Assembly: GCA_020634975.1 (NCBI GenBank)
Contig: JACKAQ010000001.1
Location: 2,294,001 to 2,358,000 of the forward strand
DNA from: JACKAQ01 sp020634975 [NCBI: Calditrichia bacterium]
Lineage (GTDB): Bacteria; Calditrichota; Calditrichia; RBG-13-44-9
Length of the DNA: 64,000 bases
Reading direction: 5' to 3'
Of the stretch, positions 44,103 through 53,047 are shown piece by piece (position 1 is the stretch's first letter; every line of letters begins with the position of its first letter). The notes below the pieces were generated by a model that saw only the letters and a list, made by a program, of their open reading frames with translations, was not told the origin of the DNA and did not search any database. The position numbers and the translations under genes are program-made.

Positions 44103-47100
44103 ATGAAACTTCGGGCTGATTATCAAAAAACGGCCAATCTGCGAAATATGATAAATTCAATTAAAATAATTGCTTACCTTGTTTTGATTTCTGCGATTGC
44201 CCTGGCAAACCCATCACCGCAGGATTCGCTGGCTGCCCGCGAATGGGCGCAGCAAATGTTCGGAAATGCGGCAATTTCGGCGGAGCTGCCGGAGTTCAAC
44301 GACAGCTACGGCGTGGTTTTTCGCGACCTGAACAACGATCAATTGGCAGATATTTACGCCGTCCGGTTTCGCGATCTCAACCGGTTGTTCATCAATAACG
44401 GCAACGGAAAATTTAGCGATTTTACGATAGCCTCCGGTTTGGGCGGCGATCTGATGTCCGTTGGCAAACAAAATCTGGAGCTCGGCGCATCTGCAGTCGA
44501 TTTCGACAACAACGGCTGGCAGGATGTGCTCATCATCGGCTGGAACAGCACCACCACACTTTTCCCGCAACGCGATCAGCTCAATTTCTCGGACCATATT
44601 TTGGCGAATCAATTCCCGCCGATTGACGGGAACGCCGGCGTTTGGGCGGATATCGACCGCGATGGCGATCTCGATTTGTTCATCACTGACGAGCACCACC
44701 CGAACCACCTGCTGATCAATGATGGCTACGGCAATTTCACGGAAAAAGCCGCTGATTTTGGGCTGGATCTCGCCGCTGTCAGTCAGGGTGCGGCGTTCGC
44801 GGATGTGGATGGCGACGATTTTCCCGATCTGTATGTCTGCAACTGGTTTGCGCCGGACGCGCTGTATCGCAACGTGAACGGCACACGATTCGAGCGGGTG
44901 TCGCTGCCCATTTTGCACTTGCTGGAATCACTGAACAGCAACGGCGTTTGCTTTGGCGATATCGATAACGATGGCGATGCGGATATGCTGGTGACCGATC
45001 GTCAGGGCAGCACCGCGCTGTACGAGAACGCCACAGTCGCGCCGGGAAGCGCTTTTTTGTTCAAAGAAAACAATACGTTACGCAATCCGTTTCCGGGATA
45101 CGGCATCGTCATTGCGGATTTAAATAACGATGGCTGGCAGGACATTTTTCTCACGAACATCGGTCCGAACCGGCTGTTTGTGAATGATCAAGGCAAATTT
45201 TGGCTGGCATTTGAGGAGAGCGCGCCGGCAGGGCAGCGCTATTACAGCACCGGCGCCGCCGTCGCAGATGTCGATGCGGATGGCGATCTCGATTTGTTCG
45301 TTGCGAACAAAGATACCAGCAGCATGCTGTTTGTTAACCCGGTTGGCGGGAAAAATGCGCTGCGCATTTCGCTGGAAGGTGTGCGCAGCAACCGCGACGC
45401 TATCGGCGCGAAAATCCGGTTGTTTGATGCAGCAGATACGACCGAGCGCACATTGGCGTACCGGGAAATTGGCGGCGGCGGCGGGTATCTGTCGATTGGC
45501 GAATCGCCGCAGCATTTCGGCGTCGATCCACAAAAAACGTACAGTGCGACCATCCGTTTTCCATCGGGACAAACCGAAAAACTGGATAATCTCACTGCCG
45601 GGCAATCGGTTCAGCTTGCCGAACAAAAAGGCATCCGCAAACAATTTACCCGAACGCTGAATGGCATTTCGCGGCTGGTGCGCCACTCATTTTTTTGGGT
45701 GAACGTGCTGCTGTTTTTGGTGTGGCTGGGCAGCATCGCCGGAATTTTGCTGCTGTTCACCCGGCGATATCGCTGGCAAAATACCCAAACCGCGCTATTT
45801 TTGGTGGGAATGATGGCCTTGGGTTACCTCCTGTTTTTGCTGTTGGACAGCACGCCGACGCACCAGGTTTTGCTGTGGCAAATTCTGGCGTTGCTGGTTG
45901 TCGGTTTGGTGCTCGGTGCATTTCAGGAGAAGATTTTCCGGCTGGAACGGCGGCGTTTTGGCTATCGAAAATTGCTGGAATCTTTTTCGCAAGAGCTTAT
46001 TTTTATTAAACATAACAACGAGCTTTTTGAGAAATTGACCGCCGCTGTTCAGCAGTCGATGAACGTGCAATATTGCGCATTGCTGGAATTTGTGCCGGAG
46101 AAGAATACTGCGGAAATCCGCGCCGCCGCCGGAGATTGGTCGTCATCCGGTTTTTCCGTTGCGCTGCCGGAGCATCTGCGAAAAACGATTTCGGAAGCGC
46201 CGGTTCTCGAAGCCGGTAATTTGCCAAAAGTGTTGCCGGAAGTTGCTGCCGTTGCCGCAAAATTGGTCGTGCCGATCACCCGGCAGGAGCAGTTTTTTGC
46301 GCTGATGCTGCTCGGCGCCCGTCACGATGGGCAGCCGCTGGCCGGCGAGGATTTCGGGATGTTGCAAATTTTGGCACGTCAGGCGGCCATCGCCATCGAA
46401 AACAACCGCTATATTGAGGAAAGTCAGCAGCTTATCCAAAAACTCACCGAATCGGAAATCCGCGAACAATACATCAGCGAGCTGGAAAATAAAAATGAAT
46501 CGCTGGAAAAGTTGTTCCGGGAATTGCAGGAAACGCAATCGCAACTGGTGCAAAGTGAAAAAATGGCCGGTTTGGGGCAGTTAGTCGCCGGCGTTGCGCA
46601 CGAATTGAACAACCCGATCAGCTTTGTTTACGCCAATATGAAATCGTTGCAGGGCTATATCGATGCGATTCGCGAATTGCTGACCGTGCTGAAACATGCG
46701 CCGGAAAATGCCGAAAAACTGCGGGAAAACCTGCTCGATCTGGATAAAAAGCACGATTGGCAATTTTTGCGGGAAGATATCGACAACCTCATTTCGGAAT
46801 CGCTGGAAGGCAGCCGCCGGGTGAAAGCGGTGGTAGAAAATTTGCGGAATTTTTCGCGGCTGGATGAATCGGACTGGAAAGCGGTGGATTTGCACGAGGG
46901 ACTGGATTCTACGCTGATGCTGATCAATAATGAGTTGAAAAACCGCATCGACGTGCGCAAAAATTACGGAAAATTACCGCCGGTGCTCTGCAATCCGGGG
47001 CAAATTAATCAGGTTTTTATGAATGTGTTGGTAAACGCGGCGCAGGCAATTTCGGAAAAAGGCGAGATTCGCATCGCGACCCGCTCCGTTGGTGACGGCG

Positions 47101-47330
47101 TGGAAATCGAGATTTGCGACAGCGGTAGCGGCATTCCGGCGGATGTGCTCCCGCGAATTTTCGACCCGTTTTTTACCACAAAACCGGTGGGATCGGGAAC
47201 GGGTTTGGGGCTGAGTGTGAGCTACGGAATCATTCGCAAACACAATGGCGAAATTAAAGTAAGCAGCGAGCAGGGCAAAGGCACCTGTTTTACTATTGTT
47301 TTGCCGATTGCGCAAAGTGTTAAAAAATAG
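44103..47330 (+). CDS. Histidine kinase with FG-GAP/ASPIC (CRTAC1-like) extracellular sensor
   Basis: A 1075-residue protein. After a signal segment (about 16-35) come seven Asp-rich FG-GAP calcium-type repeats, at about residues 74, 133, 183, 234, 286, 339 and 389 (for example DIDRDGDLDLF and DVDADGDLDLF), enough for a seven-bladed propeller. An ASPIC/UnbV domain follows (about 435-510), then three membrane helices (about 530-553, 563-581, 588-607), a GAF domain (about 625-770), a coiled coil, HisKA with His833 (VAHELNNPI) and HATPase_c (NAAQAIS, DSGSGIP, GTGLGLSV). No receiver is attached. ATG 44148 is an alternative start directly before the signal peptide. It presumably senses an extracellular ligand or surface and phosphorylates an unlinked regulator. 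Confidence 0.9.
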   Translation: MKLRADYQKTANLRNMINSIKIIAYLVLISAIALANPSPQDSLAAREWAQQMFGNAAISAELPEFNDSYGVVFRDLNNDQLADIYAVRFRDLNRLFINNGNGKFSDFTIASGLGGDLMSVGKQNLELGASAVDFDNNGWQDVLIIGWNSTTTLFPQRDQLNFSDHILANQFPPIDGNAGVWADIDRDGDLDLFITDEHHPNHLLINDGYGNFTEKAADFGLDLAAVSQGAAFADVDGDDFPDLYVCNWFAPDALYRNVNGTRFERVSLPILHLLESLNSNGVCFGDIDNDGDADMLVTDRQGSTALYENATVAPGSAFLFKENNTLRNPFPGYGIVIADLNNDGWQDIFLTNIGPNRLFVNDQGKFWLAFEESAPAGQRYYSTGAAVADVDADGDLDLFVANKDTSSMLFVNPVGGKNALRISLEGVRSNRDAIGAKIRLFDAADTTERTLAYREIGGGGGYLSIGESPQHFGVDPQKTYSATIRFPSGQTEKLDNLTAGQSVQLAEQKGIRKQFTRTLNGISRLVRHSFFWVNVLLFLVWLGSIAGILLLFTRRYRWQNTQTALFLVGMMALGYLLFLLLDSTPTHQVLLWQILALLVVGLVLGAFQEKIFRLERRRFGYRKLLESFSQELIFIKHNNELFEKLTAAVQQSMNVQYCALLEFVPEKNTAEIRAAAGDWSSSGFSVALPEHLRKTISEAPVLEAGNLPKVLPEVAAVAAKLVVPITRQEQFFALMLLGARHDGQPLAGEDFGMLQILARQAAIAIENNRYIEESQQLIQKLTESEIREQYISELENKNESLEKLFRELQETQSQLVQSEKMAGLGQLVAGVAHELNNPISFVYANMKSLQGYIDAIRELLTVLKHAPENAEKLRENLLDLDKKHDWQFLREDIDNLISESLEGSRRVKAVVENLRNFSRLDESDWKAVDLHEGLDSTLMLINNELKNRIDVRKNYGKLPPVLCNPGQINQVFMNVLVNAAQAISEKGEIRIATRSVGDGVEIEICDSGSGIPADVLPRIFDPFFTTKPVGSGTGLGLSVSYGIIRKHNGEIKVSSEQGKGTCFTIVLPIAQSVKK

Positions 47331-47377
47331 CGGTTTAAACGATGTTTGGTGAGAAAGTTATTTGCAGTGTCGAATTT

Positions 47378-47414
47378 TAAAGCCCGAACTTGTTCATCGG
47401 GCTTTAAAAATTTT
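47378..47414. terminator. Bidirectional terminator between the kinase and SH3 lipoprotein genes
   Basis: AAAGCCCGA (about 47379-47387) pairs with TCGGGCTTT (about 47397-47405); A/T-rich flanks follow on both strands. It lies between convergent genes. Confidence 0.75.
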
Positions 47415-47441
47415 AGGGTGCCGAGTTTTAGTGTTCACCAT

Positions 47442-48218
47442 TTAATTTCCCGGATCATCCGGATATTGTTCGCCGGAATCGATGGGCGGTTCCAATCCCT
47501 CCAATTCTTCTTCCAGCGATGGTGTCGGGCTTAACATTGCCCGTAAACCTGCCATAAAAACGGAGTTGGACAACGCAGGATTTTCGGCAATTCCGGTGAG
47601 CAGTTGCCGGCGTTTGTCGGGATCGGCTTCGCGAAGCGCTTTGGTCGCGAGGATTGCCACGGCAACATCCGCTTCCTGAAACGAAACCCCGTTATTTTGA
47701 ATCCAGCCCGATTTTTTTCGCTGATTTCCGACAACTTCCAGCCAGTCGCTATCAATTTTGGAAATGGCGATCATATCCATTGGTTCAAAAATTTTATCGG
47801 TTACTGTCAGCATGTCCGGGCGTTGATGCACATAGCTTTTTTGGGTGATGGCTGCTGCACGTGCCCCGCGCACCAGCGAGTAGGCGAGTGTCCAGCCTTC
47901 TTTGCCGTCCGATAGCCGTATCTTGTGATATTCCAAATTTTGATCGGTTGAATCGATGGTGCTTTCTCCCAGCCAAATCACGGTTTCGCCGAGCGAAATG
48001 GATGCCAGAAATTTACCTTTTTCGCGGGACGGAATTGAGCGCAACACCGCCTGATCCCAAATGCAGATTGTCTCGACGCCCGGTTTTATGTCACCGGGAA
48101 GCTTGATTTCTGCGCTTTTTTGCACATCGCGATCGCGACTGGCGTCGCCGGAATTTTGTTTGCAGGCTGCCAATAACGAAAAACCAATAATAACTGCGGT
48201 CAACAGGTAGCGTTTCAT
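47442..48218 (-). CDS. Lipoprotein with SH3-like domain
   Basis: A 258-residue protein with a type II signal peptide (SLLAAC, Cys19). The region about 45-120 (AVLRSIPSREKGKFLASISLGETVIWLGES ... KIRLSDGKEGWTLAYSLV) and a weaker second copy about 125-180 (YVHQRPDML ... WLEVVGNQRKKSGWIQ) have the pattern of bacterial SH3 domains. The C-terminal part is helical and acidic. GAGG lies five bases before the ATG. Bacterial SH3 modules usually bind cell-wall peptides; the target is unknown. Confidence 0.75.
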   Translation of the reverse strand: MKRYLLTAVIIGFSLLAACKQNSGDASRDRDVQKSAEIKLPGDIKPGVETICIWDQAVLRSIPSREKGKFLASISLGETVIWLGESTIDSTDQNLEYHKIRLSDGKEGWTLAYSLVRGARAAAITQKSYVHQRPDMLTVTDKIFEPMDMIAISKIDSDWLEVVGNQRKKSGWIQNNGVSFQEADVAVAILATKALREADPDKRRQLLTGIAENPALSNSVFMAGLRAMLSPTPSLEEELEGLEPPIDSGEQYPDDPGN

Positions 48219-48364
48219 ACATCCTCTCTAATTTCAATCATCACGGCACAATATTCTCAAAAAAAGAGAAAGATGCAATATTTTCTAATGATTCTATTTC
48301 GCGGTTTATCGACTTATATTTTAATCTCGAAAATGTTGGGAGAAAATATTAAAGGAGTGTTGTT

Positions 48365-49210
48365 ATGCGAGTGCCCTGGATTGATTGGGTAAAAGTGGAT
48401 CGGATTATCGATACCGCATTGGAGGAAGATATTGGAGAAGGCGACGTAACCACTAATACTTTGTTTGATGAAAGCGAAACAGCTTCGGCGTATTTGATGA
48501 GCAAAGCCACCGGGATTGTTGCCGGACTGAATATCGCGGAACGGGTTTTTTTGCGATTGGACGCTGGTGTTGAATGGCGCAGCACCGTCGAGGAAGGTAG
48601 TCGGATCAAACCGCGACAGGTGATTGCAGAATTTTCTGGCAGCCTGCGTGCCCTGCTCACCGGCGAACGGCTGGCGCTGAATATTGCTCAACGGCTATCC
48701 GGCATCGCTACACAAACTGCCAAATTTATCGAAGCAGTTGATGGCCTGCCGGTAAAAATTTTGGATACCCGTAAAACCTTACCGGGGCTTCGCGTGTTAG
48801 AGAAATATGCGGTGGCGGTTGGCGGTGGTACCAATCACCGATTTGGATTGTTCGATGGCATTATGATAAAGGATAATCATATAAAAATTGCCGGCGGAAT
48901 TCAGAAAGCGGTTGCAAAAATGCGGGCATCAAATCCGCGTAACTTGCTCATCGAAGTCGAAACCAGCAATCTGGATGAAGTGAAAGCAGCGTTGGCTGCC
49001 GACGCAGATATTATTATGCTGGATAATATGAGCAATGCCACCATGTCTGAAGCCGTAAAATTGATTGGAAATAAAGCAATCACCGAAGCCTCCGGTGGTG
49101 TAACATTGAACAGTGTGCGCAGCATTGCGGAAACCGGTGTGGATTGCATATCTGTTGGTGCGCTAACCCATTCCACTCCAGCATTGGATATTAGTATGTA
49201 TTTTCGTTAA
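48365..49210 (+). CDS. nadC: Nicotinate-nucleotide pyrophosphorylase (carboxylating)
   Basis: A 281-residue NadC: ALEEDIGEGDVTTNTLF, GERLALNIAQRLSGIATQTAKFI, ILDTRKTLPGLRVLEKYAVAVGGGTNHRFGLFDGIMIKDNHI and IEVETSNLDEV cover the PRTase/quinolinate-binding residues. It makes nicotinate mononucleotide from quinolinate in NAD synthesis. AAAGGAG lies before the ATG. nadA/nadB are not adjacent. A DUF3098 gene follows on the same strand. Confidence 0.97.
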   Translation: MRVPWIDWVKVDRIIDTALEEDIGEGDVTTNTLFDESETASAYLMSKATGIVAGLNIAERVFLRLDAGVEWRSTVEEGSRIKPRQVIAEFSGSLRALLTGERLALNIAQRLSGIATQTAKFIEAVDGLPVKILDTRKTLPGLRVLEKYAVAVGGGTNHRFGLFDGIMIKDNHIKIAGGIQKAVAKMRASNPRNLLIEVETSNLDEVKAALAADADIIMLDNMSNATMSEAVKLIGNKAITEASGGVTLNSVRSIAETGVDCISVGALTHSTPALDISMYFR

Positions 49211-49272
49211 TTGTGCTTGCATTTGGTTTTACTGACATGTATATTTTGCACCGTTTTGAGGATGAAAGAACT

Positions 49273-49542
49273 ATGGCAAAGATAAAACAACTGAAAAAAG
49301 AATCGACAAAAGCTGTTGATGCAGCAAATGATAAAGCATTTATTTTTCCACTCGATTCAACCAATTTCATTATTTTGGGATTGGGTGTAGCGTTGATTAT
49401 TTTGGGCTATATTTTTATGGCAATGCCGGATCATCCGGATGATTTTTTGACACTAACGCTTGCTCCGATTATGCTGGTGTTATCCTTTTTGGTTGTTATT
49501 CCTTTTGGCTTGATGTACCGGAAAAAAACAGATAGCGAATAA
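49273..49542 (+). CDS. DUF3098 family small membrane protein
   Basis: From ATG 49273 an 89-residue protein: a basic N-terminus, then two membrane helices (about 31-49 and 60-80) in the arrangement FIFPLDSTNFIILGLGVALIILGYIFM, which fits DUF3098. A longer frame from 49213 has no start support. The gene lies 62 bp after nadC. Function unknown. Confidence 0.8.
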   Translation: MAKIKQLKKESTKAVDAANDKAFIFPLDSTNFIILGLGVALIILGYIFMAMPDHPDDFLTLTLAPIMLVLSFLVVIPFGLMYRKKTDSE

Positions 49543-49553
49543 AATTTATCTCC

Positions 49554-49630
49554 GGGCGCTTAGCTCAGTTGGCTAGAGCATCGCCCTTACAAGGCGAGGG
49601 TCACTGGTTCGAGTCCAGTAGCGCCCACCA
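49554..49630 (+). tRNA. tRNA-Val, anticodon TAC
   Basis: A complete 77-nt cloverleaf. Acceptor GGGCGCT (49554-49560) pairs with AGCGCCC (49620-49626), D-arm GCTC...GAGC, anticodon stem TCGCC/GGCGA with loop CTTACAA (anticodon 49588-49590), and T-arm with GGTTCGAGTCC. The 3' CCA is encoded. It marks the left edge of the accessory island and is followed by a terminator. Confidence 0.96.
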
Positions 49631-49636
49631 TCAATA

Positions 49637-49674
49637 AACCCCGTAAAATGAATGTTTTACGGGGTTTTGTTTTT
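49637..49674 (+). terminator. Terminator of tRNA-Val
   Basis: AACCCCGTAAAA (49637-49648) pairs perfectly with TTTTACGGGGTT (49655-49666), followed by TTGTTTTT. It begins seven bases after the CCA end. Confidence 0.92.
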
Positions 49675-49922
49675 CAGGCTGTTTTCGTTGTTTTGGGTTC
49701 GGGTGGCAAATGAGTGCTTTCCGTTAATATTGTTGATCATTTTTCTCCTTTTTTTCTCAAGCGTCCGTTGAGCCAAAGTCTTTGTAGAACCACCGATTCC
49801 CCGACAACGAATACCTTATTAATATTTCTCATTGCTTTCAGATACAGCTTTTAGCCCATCCACAAATTCATCCAGGTCCAGCAATCGTTTATCAATTACG
49901 ACCATTTTCCTATCTCCGTTTT

Positions 49923-50328
49923 ATATGTGGTTTCTGTATTAACAGAGCCGAACCAGAACAAGCCTGGCTCCGGCACGTTGCCGATATCCTCACCATGATA
50001 TCCTTACACCACAACAACTATCAAACCGAGCTCCACCGCCCCGGCGAAGACGTGTTCATCTTCCTCGACCCACCCATACCACAGTGCCACCAAATCAGCT
50101 CTCTACAGCAAAAACTGCAAGCTCCACACCCAATTCGATCATCAGCAATTAGCTGAGCAATTACACAAATGCCCCCACCACTGGCTAATGACCATCGATG
50201 ACAGTCCCATCATCCAGAAACTCTACAAAAATTTCAATATCCGGAATTTTTAGATGCAATACGGAATGAATAACATCGGTGGTAAACCCGCCGCCAAAGT
50301 CAGCGAATTGCTTATCTCCAATCAATAA
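49923..50328 (+). pseudogene. D12-class N6-adenine DNA methyltransferase, broken remnant
   Basis: Frame 3 (codons at multiples of three) gives EPEQAWLRHVADI, then HHNNYQTELHRPGEDVFIFLDPP, ending in the catalytic DPPY-type motif. Near 50064 the homology moves to another frame: SATKSALYSKNCKLHTQFDH, then HHWLMTIDDSPIIQKLYKNF, an in-frame TAG at 50251-50253, then MQYGMNN and a final ELLISNQ-stop at 50326-50328. This is the C-terminal half of a Dam/D12-type methylase. The N-terminal half (FxGxG motif) is missing. At least one frameshift and one nonsense codon make it non-functional. Probably left over from a restriction-modification system or prophage. Confidence 0.82.
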
Positions 50329-50405
50329 CCGTTAACCGCTAACCACCAATAGCTGGAAATCCAACCCATCCACTCATTCACCCAAATTGTCCTCACCGGA
50401 GGCGT

Positions 50406-50627
50406 CGTCCTGAGCCTGCGCTGCACTGAGCCTGTCGAAGTGTCGACGGGCACCTGTTCTTAATCTTGCAAGGACACGCCCGACGATTTTTCTATTTAAA
50501 CCTTGGATGGTGAGTTTCTTACTCAGGATGAGTATAACCCGGGTGTATGCCGGAAGCATGTAAGCCGGATATTCCGTCTTGACTTTTTTGCGCACTTTTT
50601 GGCGTTGTCCTGAGCACTGTCGAAGGG
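50406..50627. repeat. Cluster of CCTGAGC...TGTCGAAG dispersed repeats
   Basis: GTCCTGAGCCTG (50406-50417), TGAGCCTGTCGAAG (50427-50440) and GTCCTGAGCACTGTCGAAGG (about 50607-50626) are variants of one intergenic repeat unit. A minus-strand frame covering 50374-50631 consists mainly of them and is not a gene. Confidence 0.7.
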
Positions 50628-50748
50628 TCAAGCAAAAAGTGCATCACGTACCTAAGGAAAAGTATTCACCCCTCAGGAGCAGGGAAGCGCCCCAAAAACC
50701 AAAAAAAACCGCCCAGCCAAACAAGGTTGAAACGGGCTCACGTTACCC

Positions 50749-50805
50749 GATGAAATCATTGATGATTTCATCCCGATTCACGTTCAGGGATGAACGTGTT
50801 TTTAT
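50749..50805 (+). terminator. Two tandem hairpins, the second terminator-like
   Basis: GATGAAATCAT/ATGATTTCATC (50749-50772) is a perfect palindrome; CACGTTCA (50779-50786) pairs with TGAACGTG (50791-50798) and runs into TTTTTAT. No gene precedes them on the plus strand except the methylase remnant. Confidence 0.55.
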
Positions 50806-51240
50806 CGGGAAAACCGTGATAACCTTCACACCGAAGTATCCAATGTCAATCCCAATATAACCGATCCCCCAATTCTTCACCAAACTCAAACAATTTCCTG
50901 ATACGACAATAATCATATAATAATATTTGCCAACCCAATCCAATTTCCATATCTTCTTATGATCCTGAAAACAGGTATTACCCAGCCACGATCAATATTG
51001 CAATCAGGTTACCTTATTTCATCATGTCGCTATTACTTATGCCCAAAGTCATAATTAGGTGTAGAGCAATGGCCAAGCCGTGGCCGTGGGCAGAATATGA
51101 AAAATACCTTGATAGAAAACTGGTAGATATACGCTGTGAGTTTAATATCAAGCCAATTATTATTGCCTAACAAAGGTATAAAAGCTAAAAGCGCTAAAAA
51201 TACGCTGCAGGTTTGTGCCATACGTGAAAGGAGTTTTCCG

Positions 51241-52113
51241 GTGAAACATAAATTTCTACCACTAATATGCATGATAAATCTTATTTCAATTGGGATTGCA
51301 ACTTCTCAAACAACAAGTTTTGAAATACCCACTACAAATACACGTGCTAAAATACAACAACGGGTTGCAGCTACTGATATAGAAGTTGTTTATAATCGAC
51401 CATCAGTAAAGGGGCGAAAAATATTCGGTGACTTAGTACAATATGGACAAATATGGCGAACGGGTTCAGATGCATCGACAAAAATATCATTTTCGACACC
51501 GGTTTTTATAAATGGGACAATCATTCAAGCTGGTACTTATGAATTATTCTCTATTCCCGACAAAACAGAGTGGATTATCATATTTCAAGAGAACCGATCG
51601 CAATGGGGATCATATTCGTATGACTCTCAATTCGATATTGCCAGAATAAAAGTGTATCCAAAGTCTATAGATCATCTCGTTGAAACATTTACAATTAGTT
51701 TAGATGATATAACAAGTAATTCTGCAGTTTTAAACATTTCATGGGAAAAAACTCGAGTTCCTATTCAAATTACAATCAATATTGAAAATACAGTTGTCCC
51801 TTTGATTGAAGCAGAATTGGCTAAAGATGGCAACAAGCCTTATTTCAGGGCAGCAATGTTTTATTTTGAAAACAATCTTGATATTAACAGAGCAGCAGAA
51901 TTAATGAAGAAGGCTTTAGAACAAACACCTGACCATATTGGCATGTTATATCGTTTAGCCCTGATTCTGGAACGTCAGGGGGATATAGAAGGTGCCATTG
52001 ATGCAGCCCAACGCTCACTAGAACTATCATCAAAAGCGAATCGCGAATTACTGGAAGAATACACAAAACTTAACACTGCCATTTTAACGCGGCTAACAAA
52101 TAGAGATAAATAA
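51241..52113 (+). CDS. DUF2911 domain protein with C-terminal TPR
   Basis: From GTG 51241 (AAAGGAG seven bases upstream) 290 residues: signal peptide (about 1-22), a DUF2911 domain (about 30-185) with IEVVYNRPSVKGRKIFGDLVQYGQIWRTGSDASTKISF and AGTYELFSIPDKTEWIIIFQ, then TPR-like helices (about 215-285; ALEQTPDHIGMLYRLALILERQGDIEGAIDAAQRSLEL). DUF2911 proteins are secreted, of unknown function, and common in Bacteroidota and relatives. First intact gene of the AT-rich island; upstream in-frame codons to 51136 are probably untranslated. Confidence 0.88.
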   Translation: MKHKFLPLICMINLISIGIATSQTTSFEIPTTNTRAKIQQRVAATDIEVVYNRPSVKGRKIFGDLVQYGQIWRTGSDASTKISFSTPVFINGTIIQAGTYELFSIPDKTEWIIIFQENRSQWGSYSYDSQFDIARIKVYPKSIDHLVETFTISLDDITSNSAVLNISWEKTRVPIQITINIENTVVPLIEAELAKDGNKPYFRAAMFYFENNLDINRAAELMKKALEQTPDHIGMLYRLALILERQGDIEGAIDAAQRSLELSSKANRELLEEYTKLNTAILTRLTNRDK

Positions 52114-52191
52114 AAAAACCTGACAGACCAAATACCTTGGTAGACGCCAGGCGTCGGCGATGAATTTTACGAAATTCATCCGTTAACACTC
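52092..52191 (+). repeat. Structured intergenic sequence after the DUF2911 gene (weak attC-like candidate)
   Basis: A GCTAAC at the end of the DUF2911 gene and a CGTTAAC at about 52182-52188 bracket two hairpins: CCTG..ACCAA/TTGGT..CAGG (about 52119-52151) and GATGAATTT/AAATTCATC (about 52159-52180). TAAC...GTTA boundaries with internal palindromes resemble attC sites, but the ends are only loosely complementary. Confidence 0.3.
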
Positions 52192-52237
52192 AATTGCGGT
52201 ACGCAGTTAAGTATATCTAACTCAAGATTGAAGAAGT

Positions 52238-53008
52238 ATGAATACTGTTGAAAAGCAGATCACTACAAAAACACGGGTGATTTGTACATACTTTGTAACT
52301 GTCATATCGGTTTTAGCATTACTTAATGGCATGGAATTATATGCTCAATCAGATAAGAATGCTTCAGCTGACACGGTCAAGGCGGTTCCAATAAAAGATT
52401 TTTACCGTCCGATAGGTTTTTCAATTGGGATCTGTTACAATCGTCTGAGTGGTGTCGGTGCACAGGATCGATATATCGAAGAAACGGATTCCTATGATGC
52501 TACTCGACTTAGCGGGAAAACGGCTTTAGGATTTAGTATAGGTATGCATATATGGCGACAAAGGACGCATTTACAGCTTGAGGTCGGCTGGACAAAAGGG
52601 GAGTTTTTTGAGGAAGGCGGATTCCGATCGACTACCAATGGCGGCACGGTTGATACATATATTGATATCGGTTATTTTGTTGGCGGTTTTCGGCTGAAAC
52701 AAGCATTGATAAGCAGACGGCTTCTGATAACAGGCGGATGGCTTCTCGTCGAAGAAGGCCGGTCGCGTCATGCAAAAACGAGATCGAAGGGGAAGCTTGT
52801 TGAATCAAGCAGCTTTCCAACGGACGAATTTTACTTATGGTCGATTGGGCTGGATATACAAATTGCCCAGGGTCTCTATTTCGGGTATTCATATTCCTGG
52901 ACGTACAATCAGAATGATTTTGATCCGATTTATGGTCGCATTGGAGATCCGCCAATCATGATCGATGGGTTTACGATAAACGCTTTTCAGTTGACTTTTG
53001 CCTACTGA
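52238..53008 (+). CDS. Predicted outer-membrane beta-barrel protein of the island
   Basis: A 256-residue protein with signal-like N-terminus (residues about 14-37, ending MELYAQ) and then eight or so amphipathic beta-strands (for example FSIGICYNRLSG, HLQLEVGWTKGEFF, YIDIGYFVGGFRLKQAL, GLYFGYSYSWTYNQ), ending LTFAY with a terminal aromatic. No specific family recognised. Same strand and similar AT-rich composition as neighbours; flanked on both sides by palindromic spacer DNA. Confidence 0.7.
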   Translation: MNTVEKQITTKTRVICTYFVTVISVLALLNGMELYAQSDKNASADTVKAVPIKDFYRPIGFSIGICYNRLSGVGAQDRYIEETDSYDATRLSGKTALGFSIGMHIWRQRTHLQLEVGWTKGEFFEEGGFRSTTNGGTVDTYIDIGYFVGGFRLKQALISRRLLITGGWLLVEEGRSRHAKTRSKGKLVESSSFPTDEFYLWSIGLDIQIAQGLYFGYSYSWTYNQNDFDPIYGRIGDPPIMIDGFTINAFQLTFAY

Positions 53009-53047
53009 GTTTGTTTTATCAAATTGCTGAGATGTCGAATTAAAGGT

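Larger units (their letters stand above)
49675..51240. other. 1.6-kb stretch without an intact gene (island left arm)
   Basis: The only protein homology visible is the broken adenine methylase at about 49923-50328. A 28-codon minus-strand frame (49819-49905, with GGAGATAG before its ATG) could be a remnant of a small regulator but cannot be assigned. From 50.37 to 50.83 kb there are REP-like repeats and hairpins. From 50.83 to 51.24 kb I see nothing but AT-rich DNA that must contain the promoter for the DUF2911 gene. Confidence 0.6.

Noticed and set aside
49819-49905. 28-codon minus-strand frame with ribosome-site-like GGAGATAG
   Set aside because: Too short and without homology; could be a remnant, so it is mentioned only in the regional note.
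50374-50631. 85-codon minus-strand open frame
   Set aside because: It consists mostly of the CCTGAGC...TGTCGAAG dispersed repeat and has no protein pattern.
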